Assembly (NCBI GenBank): GCA_035515795.1
Contig: DATJAY010000020.1
Coordinates: 1-64,000 of the forward strand
Reading direction: 5' to 3'
DNA: 64,000 nt
Source of the DNA: Candidatus Acidiferrales bacterium
Lineage (GTDB): Bacteria; Bacteroidota; Ignavibacteria; Kryptoniales; JAKASW01
The translations under genes and the position numbers were made by a program. Shown piece after piece: positions 30,502 through 38,735 of this stretch. Below the pieces are notes generated by a model that did no database searches, had not been told where the DNA came from, and saw only the letters and a list, made by a program, of their open reading frames with translations. Position 1 is the stretch's first letter, and every line of letters starts with the position of its first letter.

Positions 30502-30550
30502 ACGCGGAATTTTTAAGAAAGCGTCAGGGGACCTCATCCTTTGCCAACTC

Positions 30551-30571
30551 CCGGCACTCGTCGGGTGCCGG
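30551..30571. terminator. Possible bidirectional terminator between convergent genes
   Basis: Perfect 7-bp stem CCGGCAC/GTGCCGG with a 7-base loop between the activator stop (30501) and the maturase stop (30778). No T-run follows on either side, so termination activity is uncertain. Confidence 0.3.
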
Positions 30572-30777
30572 TCAAGAAATAATCTTCGTTGTTTGATTCA
30601 CGTGGGAAGAAAGTGCGATTCATTTTCCTATGAATGGAAGATAAGAACGCTCTATTGAATGTCAGGCAAAATGAACCATTGTGAAGTATTGTTTCTCCCT
30701 GAGAAACCATTCTTTTCTCTTCTGGATTCGGTATTTCGATTGTCATTTTGTTACAATAATCCTTTCTACTGATTTTT

Positions 30778-32331
30778 TTAAATTGTGCGAGCATCAGACA
30801 AGGTGTAATCGTTTTCTTTTTTGATGTCTTTTCGTTTTTCCTCATAAGCTTTTGCAGCCTGTTCCATTTTATTAAATGGAATCTGCGTATCTGCCCAGAG
30901 GCTGTCTATGGCAGATTTTTTCAAGAGAGGGCACATGTCTTTATGATAGGCCTTGATGTCTCCATACATGTTGTAGGCAGCCCCGCGGCAACCGCCTGCA
31001 CATACGTATTTGACAAAACATTTGCCGCATTGCTTGATTGAATCGACCGTTGTCTCCCGGCATTTCTTCATCACTGCCGACTCTCGATATATCTTTCTTA
31101 TATCCTCTTCAAGAATGTTCCCTGCCCTAAACTCTTTTTTGTACATCATGGTACACGGGTATATGTCGCCGTTCGACACCATGTGGATATCCCCGTTTGC
31201 AGCACCGCACTGATTTTTCCTCGGAGCGTGCTTGACGATGAGTCCGTTGTGCTCATCGACAGCAAGAGGAGGGAATTCGTCACCGCTCAGTTCGAGCCTG
31301 AGGCTGGCAGCGACGAGAAATTTATTGTATTCATCGTCGAATATGACAGGGTTGATAGGATTATTGTTTTTGTCCCTGACGACTTCTTTTGACGGAAGAA
31401 AAGCACCCATTCTATGCTGGCCGACACCGATTTCCTCAACGAGCAACCTATGAGTTTCGGGCATACTCTTGACATTGACGTTGCAGACGACCGAATTTAT
31501 CACGAGCCGCTTCGGATTGTAATTCGCCAGCAATCTGACGGCACGCATGGTCCGGTCAAACGATCCTTTACCCCTCAGTGCTTCATGCTCTTCTTTTATA
31601 TGGCTGTCCAGGCTCACCCACACCAGGTCGAATAATTCTGCAACAGCAGGAGCCAGGTTTTCTGTTATACGTGTACCATTTGTCACCAGCGCGATACGGA
31701 ATCCCCTGTTCTTGGCGTAACGGGCCACATCAAACAAGTCCGGCCGCATCATAGGTTCGCCGCCGCAAAAGGCAACCGCTGACGCACCAAAATCCCAAAG
31801 CTTTTCCAGCGCCTGAACCGTTTCGGCCGTTGTCATTTCTTCCCTGAATTTTCCAAAACGTTTTCTGTTCTCCGCATTGTAGCAGTAAACGCATGAGAGA
31901 TTGCAGCGCTCGGTGTTTGAAAAGTATACGTTAACTGGGTGTCCACCCTCCGGTGAATCAACAAACTCGCGGGTTACATAGGCATCGAGATGGATGATTC
32001 CAGCATCGATCATGCTCCGAATGAAGTCGGCGACCTTCTCTCTGATGCTGTCGGCACTTTGCCTGTAATGCGCGCATAGGCGGTTGATTGCCTCATCGAG
32101 GTCGGGAGATGTTTCCAGTGTTTCAATTATTTGCTTCCCGGAGTCGTTTAGGCGGATCCAGACATGGTTATCTGGATCGAAAAAGAGGTGCCAACCTTCT
32201 TCATTTGCGAGATGAACCAGTTTGGGTGGAAGGAGGAGTTTCGCCTTGATGAGATCAGATTCGGCCAAGGACCTTCCTTTTGCAATAGTTTTGCTCCCGG
32301 GATCTACTTTATCCGGTGTGCCAATTTCCAT
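30778..32331 (-). CDS. Radical SAM/SPASM peptide maturase with PqqD-like leader-binding domain
   Basis: 517 residues. Residues ~30-118 form a PqqD-like fold (WHLFFDPDNHVWIRLNDSGK, SIREKVADFIRSMIDAGII), the RiPP recognition element that binds leader peptides. The radical-SAM motif CNLSCVYC holds Cys143, Cys147 and Cys150, followed by AFCGGEPMMRPD. The C-terminus is a SPASM domain (IYPCTMMYK, CGKCFVKYVCAGGCRGAAYN, DMCPLL) for auxiliary Fe-S clusters. The precursor peptide gene lies 112 bases upstream on the same strand. The predicted reaction is a radical crosslink or thioether on the Cys-rich core; the exact chemistry is unknown. Confidence 0.88.
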   Translation of the reverse strand: MEIGTPDKVDPGSKTIAKGRSLAESDLIKAKLLLPPKLVHLANEEGWHLFFDPDNHVWIRLNDSGKQIIETLETSPDLDEAINRLCAHYRQSADSIREKVADFIRSMIDAGIIHLDAYVTREFVDSPEGGHPVNVYFSNTERCNLSCVYCYNAENRKRFGKFREEMTTAETVQALEKLWDFGASAVAFCGGEPMMRPDLFDVARYAKNRGFRIALVTNGTRITENLAPAVAELFDLVWVSLDSHIKEEHEALRGKGSFDRTMRAVRLLANYNPKRLVINSVVCNVNVKSMPETHRLLVEEIGVGQHRMGAFLPSKEVVRDKNNNPINPVIFDDEYNKFLVAASLRLELSGDEFPPLAVDEHNGLIVKHAPRKNQCGAANGDIHMVSNGDIYPCTMMYKKEFRAGNILEEDIRKIYRESAVMKKCRETTVDSIKQCGKCFVKYVCAGGCRGAAYNMYGDIKAYHKDMCPLLKKSAIDSLWADTQIPFNKMEQAAKAYEEKRKDIKKENDYTLSDARTI

Positions 32332-32363
32332 TGAGAAATTCCGTCCTTTTTATTCTTGACTAG

Positions 32364-32413
32364 TTGGATCGACGGGGCACCTGAACGTCGGTAATGCCCC
32401 GTCTATGATCCAA
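32364..32413 (-). promoter_or_regulatory. Long hairpin between precursor and maturase genes
   Basis: TTGGATC+GACGGGGCA pairs with TGCCCCGTC-TAT-GATCCAA: 16 base pairs interrupted by a 3-base bulge, with a 15-base loop. In the direction of transcription it follows the precursor stop and precedes the maturase. No T-run follows, so it more likely attenuates read-through or protects the upstream mRNA end, giving more precursor than enzyme. Confidence 0.7.
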
Positions 32414-32443
32414 ATGCAATTTGATTTTTTTAAGCCATTGTTT

Positions 32444-32572
32444 TCATTTAGGGGGTTCGAAATTTATGGCTATCGTAACGGGGTAAGAGCAAAAACAACT
32501 ACAGCTATCTGGTTGTAATGCTGCTTGCGCCTCTAACGATGAAAGACTCGCGAATCCCAGTGGGTTGAACAT
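32444..32572 (-). CDS. Candidate RiPP precursor peptide, 42 residues
   Basis: The ATG at 32572 has the ideal ribosome-binding site AAGGAGGT with a 9-base spacer. The peptide begins MFNPLGFASLSSLEAQAALQ, a Cys-free helical leader. It continues with PD, then SCSCFCSYP (Cys24, Cys26, Cys28), a hydrophobic VTIAINF segment and a final EPPK. It sits between an ABC exporter and a PqqD-radical SAM/SPASM maturase on the same strand, exactly where a modified-peptide precursor is expected. The three alternating Cys are the likely modification sites. I know of no named family with this core. There is no GG-type leader cleavage site. Confidence 0.8.
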   Translation of the reverse strand: MFNPLGFASLSSLEAQAALQPDSCSCFCSYPVTIAINFEPPK

Positions 32573-32640
32573 GATGTTTTTACCTCCTTCGGTTTTTGTA
32601 GTTTGTTTGAGTGAGTTGAGACAAAAGTGTTTGCATGTAA

Positions 32641-34476
32641 CTATATTTCAATCGTAATCATTTTTTGTCCATTGTTGCTCTGGTTCACCGTCATCTTGGA
32701 AATGCGTACTCCGTCAGGGAGACCCGATAGACTTCTTTCTTCTTTGCCGGCAAAAAGCTGTTCATCGTAGAGCCGTCGATATGTTCGGTTGCCCAGGTAC
32801 AGCTCCTGATGTGACCCGATAGCCGCGACCTTGCCTCCGTCAAGAACGATGATCTTGTCGGCCGATAAGACGGTCGAAAACCTATGAGCAATTATAAATG
32901 TCGTGCGACCCCTCATCAAATTTGCGAGGGCTTCTTTGACCAAATTTTCAGATTTTGAATCTAGTGAGGACGTTGCCTCATCGAGGATCAGTATCCTCGG
33001 ATTTTTTAAAATGGCTCTTGCAATTGCAATTCTCTGTTTTTCTCCCCCCGACAACTTCATCCCTCTCTCTCCAACCTGAGTTTGGTATCCGTTCGGAAAT
33101 CCGACTATGAATTCGTGTGCGTTAGCTCCCTTGGCAGCTTCAACTATTTCCGCTTCAGTTGCGGTCAGATCTCCATATCTTATGTTTTCGAAAATGGTCG
33201 TGCTGAATAGGAATGTATCCTGGAGGACGATGCCGAATTGGGATAAGAGGCTTTCTCTTTTTATTCGCCTTATGTCTTGCCCGTCGATTAGTATCTCACC
33301 ATCATAAGAGTCATAGAAACGAGCAAGCAAATTGAGAAGAGTGCTTTTCCCCGCACCGCTCTCTCCGACTAAGGCAACCATGTTACCGGCCTGCACATCG
33401 AGATTAACGTCCCGCAGCACCGAATGATTGGGTTCGTAAGCGAACGAGACGTTTCTGAATTCGACATCGCCACGAAGTTTCACACCTGGTATTTCAAAGT
33501 GCCCTTGTTCCGGTGAATCATTATTGTTCATCAACTCAAGAATTCTTTCGGCCGACGCGAGAGAGGTTTGAACGCTCATGTTTGTTCCCATAAGGTTTCT
33601 TATCGGTCCAAAAATATTCACCGTATACGCCGAGAATGCCATCAGCTGACCAAGAGTGAGTGTCCCTGTGATTACTTGGTAGCTGCCAAACCAAAGGATA
33701 AGGACACCGGCAAACGTTGTACACAACAGAACGGTTGTCGCACTCAGCGCTGTAAGTATGCCCAACTTTATGTTCAGGTTGCGGTTTTCGTCGATGCTTC
33801 TTTGAACTTTATCAGCCCGAAACTTCTGCAAGCCGAACGCTTTGATGAGCCGGATGCCCGCGAAACTTTCCTGAATGTCTCCACACACTCGTGATCGCTC
33901 TTCCTGAACTTTGCGAGAGACGTCTCTCACATATTTGTTGAACCAATTGACCCCGAATGCAAAAGCCGGCACAACAGAGATAGCTATCAGAGTTAACTTC
34001 CAGTTCATGATGGATACTATCGAAATTGTTCCCGCGGCGACGAGCAAATTTATTAGTGCACTTATGATTGTCTCGCCGACAAGTGTGCCCGCGGCTGTCG
34101 TGTCCGCAAGTATCCGGCCTGCAAGGTAACCGGTCCCCCTTTCGTCAAATATCGATACCGGAAGATCTTGAACGTTCTCGTATAATTTCCTTTGCATGCA
34201 CCGGACTACATCTTCGCGGAAGGTAATCAGTAGTTTTCCCTTGACAAAATCGACGAAAGACCGCATGAAGTACAAACCGATAAATGCTAGCCCAAACTTT
34301 GCAAGAAGTATCGGATCCTTTCGCGGTATGATATTGTCGATGAGGATCAAGAGGACTAATGGAGCAGCCAGATCTGCAGATGCGCTGATCATTGTCAGCA
34401 TGCCTGCAACTACATATTTTTTCAGGTGCGGCTTTGCAAAGGGGAACAGACCCTTTGCTACCGCAATAGTGTGCAT
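32641..34476 (-). CDS. ABC exporter (fused membrane and ATPase domains), probable peptide exporter
   Basis: 611 residues. Six membrane segments lie in the first ~310 residues. The nucleotide-binding domain follows with Walker A GESGAGKSTLL, Q-loop FGIVLQDTFLF, signature KLSGGEKQRIAIARA, Walker B RILILDEATSSLD and H-loop IIAHRFSTV. There is no N-terminal C39 peptidase, so it does not cleave leaders itself. A 36-residue polar tail follows the usual end. It is first in the predicted operon exporter-precursor-maturase, 68 bases before the precursor ATG, downstream of a sigma-54 promoter at 34567-34581. Confidence 0.9.
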   Translation of the reverse strand: MHTIAVAKGLFPFAKPHLKKYVVAGMLTMISASADLAAPLVLLILIDNIIPRKDPILLAKFGLAFIGLYFMRSFVDFVKGKLLITFREDVVRCMQRKLYENVQDLPVSIFDERGTGYLAGRILADTTAAGTLVGETIISALINLLVAAGTISIVSIMNWKLTLIAISVVPAFAFGVNWFNKYVRDVSRKVQEERSRVCGDIQESFAGIRLIKAFGLQKFRADKVQRSIDENRNLNIKLGILTALSATTVLLCTTFAGVLILWFGSYQVITGTLTLGQLMAFSAYTVNIFGPIRNLMGTNMSVQTSLASAERILELMNNNDSPEQGHFEIPGVKLRGDVEFRNVSFAYEPNHSVLRDVNLDVQAGNMVALVGESGAGKSTLLNLLARFYDSYDGEILIDGQDIRRIKRESLLSQFGIVLQDTFLFSTTIFENIRYGDLTATEAEIVEAAKGANAHEFIVGFPNGYQTQVGERGMKLSGGEKQRIAIARAILKNPRILILDEATSSLDSKSENLVKEALANLMRGRTTFIIAHRFSTVLSADKIIVLDGGKVAAIGSHQELYLGNRTYRRLYDEQLFAGKEERSLSGLPDGVRISKMTVNQSNNGQKMITIEI

Positions 34477-34510
34477 ATCTGCAAACCTCGCAATCTTTTG
34501 ATCGAAAAGA

Positions 34511-34538
34511 GGGGGACGTTCTAGGGACCTCGTCCCCC
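34511..34538 (-). promoter_or_regulatory. Hairpin in the 5' leader of the exporter mRNA
   Basis: GGGGGACG pairs perfectly with CGTCCCCC around a 12-base loop, between the predicted sigma-54 start point (~34556) and the ATG at 34476. It may protect or regulate the transcript; there is no direct evidence. Confidence 0.35.
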
Positions 34539-34566
34539 ATGGCTAAACGTATTCTTTGGTATATTC

Positions 34567-34581
34567 GCAATCGGCGTGCCT
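34567..34581 (-). promoter_or_regulatory. Sigma-54 promoter of the exporter-precursor-maturase operon
   Basis: On the minus strand the sequence reads AGGCACGCCGATTGC, matching TGGCACG-N4-TTGC at every conserved position except the first T. The predicted start is near 34556, 80 bases before the exporter ATG. It shares the half-site array at 34730-34771, about 150 bp upstream, with the divergent promoter. Confidence 0.7.
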
Positions 34582-34729
34582 TATTAAAGTCTCATAGAAT
34601 ATCATGTTTTTGCGGAATCGAGGAGTGATTTGCAATCCTTCTGTGCACTGGGGTTGTGCAGCCGCGACAACTGATAGCGATGCGGATGCTTACTTGCACA
34701 CAGATTGTTTGTGCATGTCCAATAAGATT

Positions 34730-34771
34730 TGGGCAATTGCGTTCCCATACAGGTGGGAATCTCCTTTCCCA
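34730..34771. promoter_or_regulatory. Second enhancer-like array of four alternating half-sites, in the divergent intergenic region
   Basis: TGGGCA (34730), TTCCCA (34742), TGGGAA (34754) and TTCCCA (34766): again four half-sites of alternating orientation at exactly 12-bp pitch, as at 29205-29246. The array ends 49 bp before the plus-strand -24 element, nearly the same distance as at the activator gene. The same activator should therefore control the activator gene, the RiPP operon and the ABC-2 operon. Confidence 0.75.
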
Positions 34772-34820
34772 TTGTGGTTTCGTGTCTTTAAGAAATGCAC
34801 GGAAACTCATTGTTAAGAAT

Positions 34821-34836
34821 GGCATGGGGATTGTCC
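34821..34836 (+). promoter_or_regulatory. Sigma-54 promoter of the ABC-2 transporter operon
   Basis: TGGCATGGGGATTGTC fits TGGCAYG-N4-TTGY; the -12 GC is GT here, so it may be weaker. The start point would be near 34847, giving a short leader before the ABC-2 permease. Confidence 0.6.
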
Positions 34837-34891
34837 AATACATACTGTCATAGAAATCTTATTGGCTAAACGTAAACAAGGTCTAAATCCC

Positions 34892-36337
34892 ATGCTGTTG
34901 ACAATCGTCATCAGGGAAATCTTCGAAAGTATTTACAGCTATCGTTTCCTTTTCTTCCTGATTATCAGCGCCACTCTCATCCCGATCGGGCTTTATGTTA
35001 ACGAGGTGAGCTACTCCAAGCGGCTGGGTGAGTATGACGAACAGAAACGATTGGAAAACAAAGCCTTGTCTTCTTCTCAGAAGTGGGATCTCATGTCCGG
35101 GACTGTTCCTCTAAAAGGTTTTCTAGAGCCATCACCACTCGCTGTCTTTGCTCAAGGACTAGAAGGCTCTCTACCACAATCCTATACGTTCAAGCCAGGC
35201 GGGTACGAGAAGGGAGCAGTTCCCTCGGGCAAAGGATCGATCCCATCCGAATTAGGAGAGTTGAATTTTGCCTTCATGGTTCAACTGGTCGTGAGCCTTA
35301 TAGTTCTGATATTCGGTGCAGATGTCGTGTCAGGCGAAAAAGAATTGGGAACACTGCGAAGCGTGTTATCAAACAGCGTTCCGCGTGATACGGTCTTGTT
35401 CGGCAAGCTCATTGGGGGCTATGCGGCCATCTGGTTCCCCTTTGCTCTTGCACTTGTGGCAGGGATTCTGGTCTTAAGCTTCACCCCTTTTCCACTTTAT
35501 GATAAAGAAATTCTGGTAAGGGTCTTGTTGATCTTCGCGGCCTCGTCAGGATTTATTCTTATTTACTTTTTAATTGGGATAATGATCTCTTCCTGTACAG
35601 CCAGAACCCGCACTTCTCTGATTGCGATTGTCGTAGTGTGGACATTTCTGCAATTGATTGTTCCTAAGGTCAGCAACATAGTGGTAGCACTCGCCTATCC
35701 CATTAAGACCGAGACGGTTGTATCTGTTGAGAAATCACTCGCCATGAACACCCTTGAAAATGAGAAGTCCAAGGTATTGGGAAAACAATATCAGGAGATT
35801 TTCGGAGTGGACACGGCTTCTGCTTCCGGCAATGAACCGTCGGCTAGAGAGCTTCAATGGAGATCATTCAAGGATGAAATTGTACAGACCTATGAAAAAA
35901 AAGAGACTGAAGATATTCGTTTCATCGATCAGGATTATGAACGAGAGAAAGCTATCCAGCAACGCATTGAAACAGGGATTTCATTGATTTCCCCGAGCGC
36001 CGCTTTTGACTATATAATGACGGACTTATGCAGCACTGGAATCTCTGACAAGGAGAAATACGTCGAAGCAGTTAAAACATATCAGAACACACTAGATCGG
36101 GAATTGTTTGATCTTGTTGAGCGTACGACCCTCACGTTCCCGAGCGGACGCACAGCTGCTTTCATGTCAATCGGGAATGTCCAGGATATGAAATCTCTGC
36201 CGAGTTTTTCTGTGCCGCGGGCCGGTCTCTCAGAAATTTTCAGAAACAACATGGGAAGTCTCACGTCCCTCACCCTCTGGCTGATTGTTCCGCTGGCCGT
36301 AGCCTACAAAAGGTTTTTGAAATATGATGTACGATAA
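34892..36337 (+). CDS. ABC-2 type transporter permease
   Basis: 481 residues from the ATG at 34892 (MLLTIVIREIFESIYSYRFL), with AAGG upstream; a TTG at 34862 would add 10 residues. There is one N-terminal membrane segment (FLFFLIISATLIPIGLYV), a long soluble loop, a group of about four segments around residues 130-275 (FADMV-type GADVVSGEKELGTLRSVLS follows the first), a second large soluble region and a last segment near the C-terminus. This is the DUF3526-like architecture of ABC-2 permeases. The 3' end overlaps the ATPase gene by 14 bases. Proposed role: efflux or self-protection linked to the peptide cluster (inference). Confidence 0.8.
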   Translation: MLLTIVIREIFESIYSYRFLFFLIISATLIPIGLYVNEVSYSKRLGEYDEQKRLENKALSSSQKWDLMSGTVPLKGFLEPSPLAVFAQGLEGSLPQSYTFKPGGYEKGAVPSGKGSIPSELGELNFAFMVQLVVSLIVLIFGADVVSGEKELGTLRSVLSNSVPRDTVLFGKLIGGYAAIWFPFALALVAGILVLSFTPFPLYDKEILVRVLLIFAASSGFILIYFLIGIMISSCTARTRTSLIAIVVVWTFLQLIVPKVSNIVVALAYPIKTETVVSVEKSLAMNTLENEKSKVLGKQYQEIFGVDTASASGNEPSARELQWRSFKDEIVQTYEKKETEDIRFIDQDYEREKAIQQRIETGISLISPSAAFDYIMTDLCSTGISDKEKYVEAVKTYQNTLDRELFDLVERTTLTFPSGRTAAFMSIGNVQDMKSLPSFSVPRAGLSEIFRNNMGSLTSLTLWLIVPLAVAYKRFLKYDVR

Positions 36338-37118
36338 GGAAAAAATAATTGATGAAGCGACCAAGGGGCAGATTGATTCCCGATTCGAGGAATTACGTGA
36401 TCGATCCATGATTCAGGCAGTTGACCTGACCAAGCGATATGAAGATGGCCTCCTTGCTCTCGACCACTTGAACATAGATATCAAACCGGGGCAAATCTAC
36501 TGCCTCCTTGGTGCCAACGGAGCGGGGAAAACAACAGTGATCAACCTCTTCTTCAATTTCATCGAGCCTACGAGCGGAAGCGCGAGGATAAACGGCTACG
36601 ATTGTGCCAGAGAGCCTCTTAAAACGAAAAAGTATGCCGCCTACATCCCGGAAAATGTGATGCTGTATGGCAACTTCAGTGCCCGGCAGAATCTTGATTT
36701 TTTTGCGAGACTCACGGGAAGGGATGAATTGAAGAAGGAGGATTACCACATGGTGATGAGGCAGGTCGGGCTTCCAGAATCATCGTTTGAAAAGCGTGTC
36801 AAGACATTTTCCAAAGGGATGCGCCAGAAGCTAGGGATCGCGATAGCAATTCTAAAACAAGCGGCGGCATTAATCCTCGACGAACCAACATCGGGCCTCG
36901 ATCCTAAAGCCGCAGCCGATTTCGTCGAGCAGCTGTTCAAATTGAGAAACGAAGGCAGGGCGATACTAATGTCAACGCATGACATTTTCAGGGCAAAGGA
37001 GATAGCTGACGTCGTAGGAATAATGAAAGAGGGCGTTCTTATCACTGAGAAAACGAAGGAAGATATAGATAGAGAAGATCTCGAAAAATCGTACCTCAGA
37101 TATATGGGGGTCGATTGA
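36324..37118 (+). CDS. ABC-2 transporter ATP-binding protein
   Basis: 264 residues. Walker A LLGANGAGKTTVIN, signature TFSKGMRQKLGIAIA, Walker B ALILDEPTSGLDPKA and H-loop MSTHDIFRA are all intact. The ~28-residue N-terminal extension is polar. It overlaps the permease gene and pairs with it as the motor of an ABC-2 transporter. Co-regulation with the RiPP operon is predicted from the shared half-site array. Confidence 0.9.
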   Translation: MMYDKEKIIDEATKGQIDSRFEELRDRSMIQAVDLTKRYEDGLLALDHLNIDIKPGQIYCLLGANGAGKTTVINLFFNFIEPTSGSARINGYDCAREPLKTKKYAAYIPENVMLYGNFSARQNLDFFARLTGRDELKKEDYHMVMRQVGLPESSFEKRVKTFSKGMRQKLGIAIAILKQAAALILDEPTSGLDPKAAADFVEQLFKLRNEGRAILMSTHDIFRAKEIADVVGIMKEGVLITEKTKEDIDREDLEKSYLRYMGVD

Positions 37119-37256
37119 AATACCGTTCAGTCCATAAGTCATCCTTTTCATGGTCGGGATCATGCGTCTTGATTCCGATGCCAGAATCTGGGTGCCACAG
37201 ATTTGAGGATGAAGCCATTAACCCGAGACTTTCAAAGAAATGGAGAGTGGAGTCAG

Positions 37257-38735
37257 ATGTATAGGGCCATCATTATTTTATTTCTTGTACTTCTGCGGTC
37301 AGGGTTGTCCCAGATGTTATACAATCCTAACGATGAGAGATTTAAATCTCTGTACCTGGAAAAAGTACAGAGTGATTACAGACTTCAGAAAGAGACCTAC
37401 GACCGCCAGAGGATTCTTTTTGACAAGGGACTAATTTCCAAGCAGGAGTTTGAGCAATCGGAGGCGGCGTTTAAGACAGCACAGGTTACTTATCAACAGG
37501 CAGTCCTTTCTGTCGCGTTCGAACAGCCGCACATAACGATTGACAAAGCCGTCAAGCACCAGTCCCGGAATGGTAAAACTTGGGTAAAACTTACTCTCAG
37601 GAATACCACCGGTGGCATTGTGTCGGGCAATGACAGCACGTTTGAGGGTATGGATAATCTTCGCACCGACCGGATCGCTAACGTCTATGTTTCTCTGCTG
37701 AATGACGAACACGCTGTCGTCAGTCAGCCATATGAAGCGAAGATCCCTGTGATGAAGTATAACGAGCCGGTTACAGTCGACTTCGTGCTGCTGCAGGATC
37801 TGGACTATGTCACCGTAAAGGAAGTTCGAGGCGATAAGTCTGAGGAACGAAAGATACTTCTTCAAATGGATGAAAGTGCGAACCGCGTCCTCATCACTCT
37901 CGATCAGTTTTCTCAGGAGGTGGACCTTGGATCCGATGCAACATTTGGATTGACCCTCGCTTTGTTTTCCGATCGAAGCTATGCGTACAGACTTGGAGTA
38001 GTGAATCTGCCCAGGCAAATCAGCTGCGATTTCTTTGACACGCAGGCTGGAGGAGGGAGAAATGCCAGGGTCTCACAGGTAAAATTTTGCCAGGACGCAA
38101 GCACACGACAGGTCTCCCTTGCCGCATATTTACCCGATAGATATGACAGCACTTCATTTACAGTTGATAAGCCGATTGATTTCTTCGCGGTCGCAATCCC
38201 GGAGGGCCCGGGGGCAGAGGATTTTGATCAGACAAGAATGTATGCCGCGTCAGATCTCGATAAGCTCCATATAAGTTACGCTCGATTAGAAATTGTTCCG
38301 CGCGGGACCGGAAAAATCTCTGTCCGAACGACCAACTATTATCAGGAAATAAAACCCGGTGACAGAGTAAACATGACTTTGACGGTGCATAATGATGGCA
38401 CGCGAACCCTTGACAACGTAAGAACCCGGACAGATCTCCCTGCCGAATGGATGGCGACGATCTCCCCAGATTTGATTGAATCCCTCTCGCCGGGAAAAGA
38501 TCAGACTGTGTCAGTAACACTTATCCCACCTGCGAGGTTGGCGATAGGAGATTACGAAGCGACTATGAAGACCATTGGATTTGCAGGCAACAAGCAGATT
38601 GACGGGGAAAACAAAAGCATCCGGATTCATGTCAGCCCAAGCGGAAACGTTTTGGAAACCGCAATGCCTCTTATGTTGATCCTTGGGATTCTGGTAGGCG
38701 TTGTCACATTCGGAATACGAATGAGCAGAAGATGA
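37257..38735 (+). CDS. NEW3-domain membrane-anchored protein with MFP-like helical segment
   Basis: 492 residues from the ATG at 37257, behind GTGGAGTCAG; an in-frame start at 37203 is also possible. A signal peptide (IIILFLVLLRSGLSQ) leads into a helical segment DYRLQKETYDRQRILFDKG-LISKQEFEQSEAAFKTAQV, which resembles the hairpin of membrane-fusion proteins. Beta-rich domains follow; the last (~370-470, YQEIKPGDRVNMTLTVHNDG) is a NEW3-type domain. A C-terminal membrane anchor (LMLILGILVGVVTFGI) ends in RMSRR. It is periplasmic and probably works with the ABC-2 pair encoded upstream. Confidence 0.65.
   Translation: MYRAIIILFLVLLRSGLSQMLYNPNDERFKSLYLEKVQSDYRLQKETYDRQRILFDKGLISKQEFEQSEAAFKTAQVTYQQAVLSVAFEQPHITIDKAVKHQSRNGKTWVKLTLRNTTGGIVSGNDSTFEGMDNLRTDRIANVYVSLLNDEHAVVSQPYEAKIPVMKYNEPVTVDFVLLQDLDYVTVKEVRGDKSEERKILLQMDESANRVLITLDQFSQEVDLGSDATFGLTLALFSDRSYAYRLGVVNLPRQISCDFFDTQAGGGRNARVSQVKFCQDASTRQVSLAAYLPDRYDSTSFTVDKPIDFFAVAIPEGPGAEDFDQTRMYAASDLDKLHISYARLEIVPRGTGKISVRTTNYYQEIKPGDRVNMTLTVHNDGTRTLDNVRTRTDLPAEWMATISPDLIESLSPGKDQTVSVTLIPPARLAIGDYEATMKTIGFAGNKQIDGENKSIRIHVSPSGNVLETAMPLMLILGILVGVVTFGIRMSRR

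Noticed and set aside
30534-30845. Minus-strand ORF after the maturase gene, possible extra small protein
   Set aside because: Its upper part overlaps the maturase end in another frame; the internal ATG has only a distant AAGGA and the 3' end includes the hairpin. Not strong enough to call.
34604-34816. 70-residue Cys-containing plus-strand ORF in the divergent intergenic region
   Set aside because: It overlaps the second half-site array, has no ribosome-binding site, and would end before the predicted promoter.
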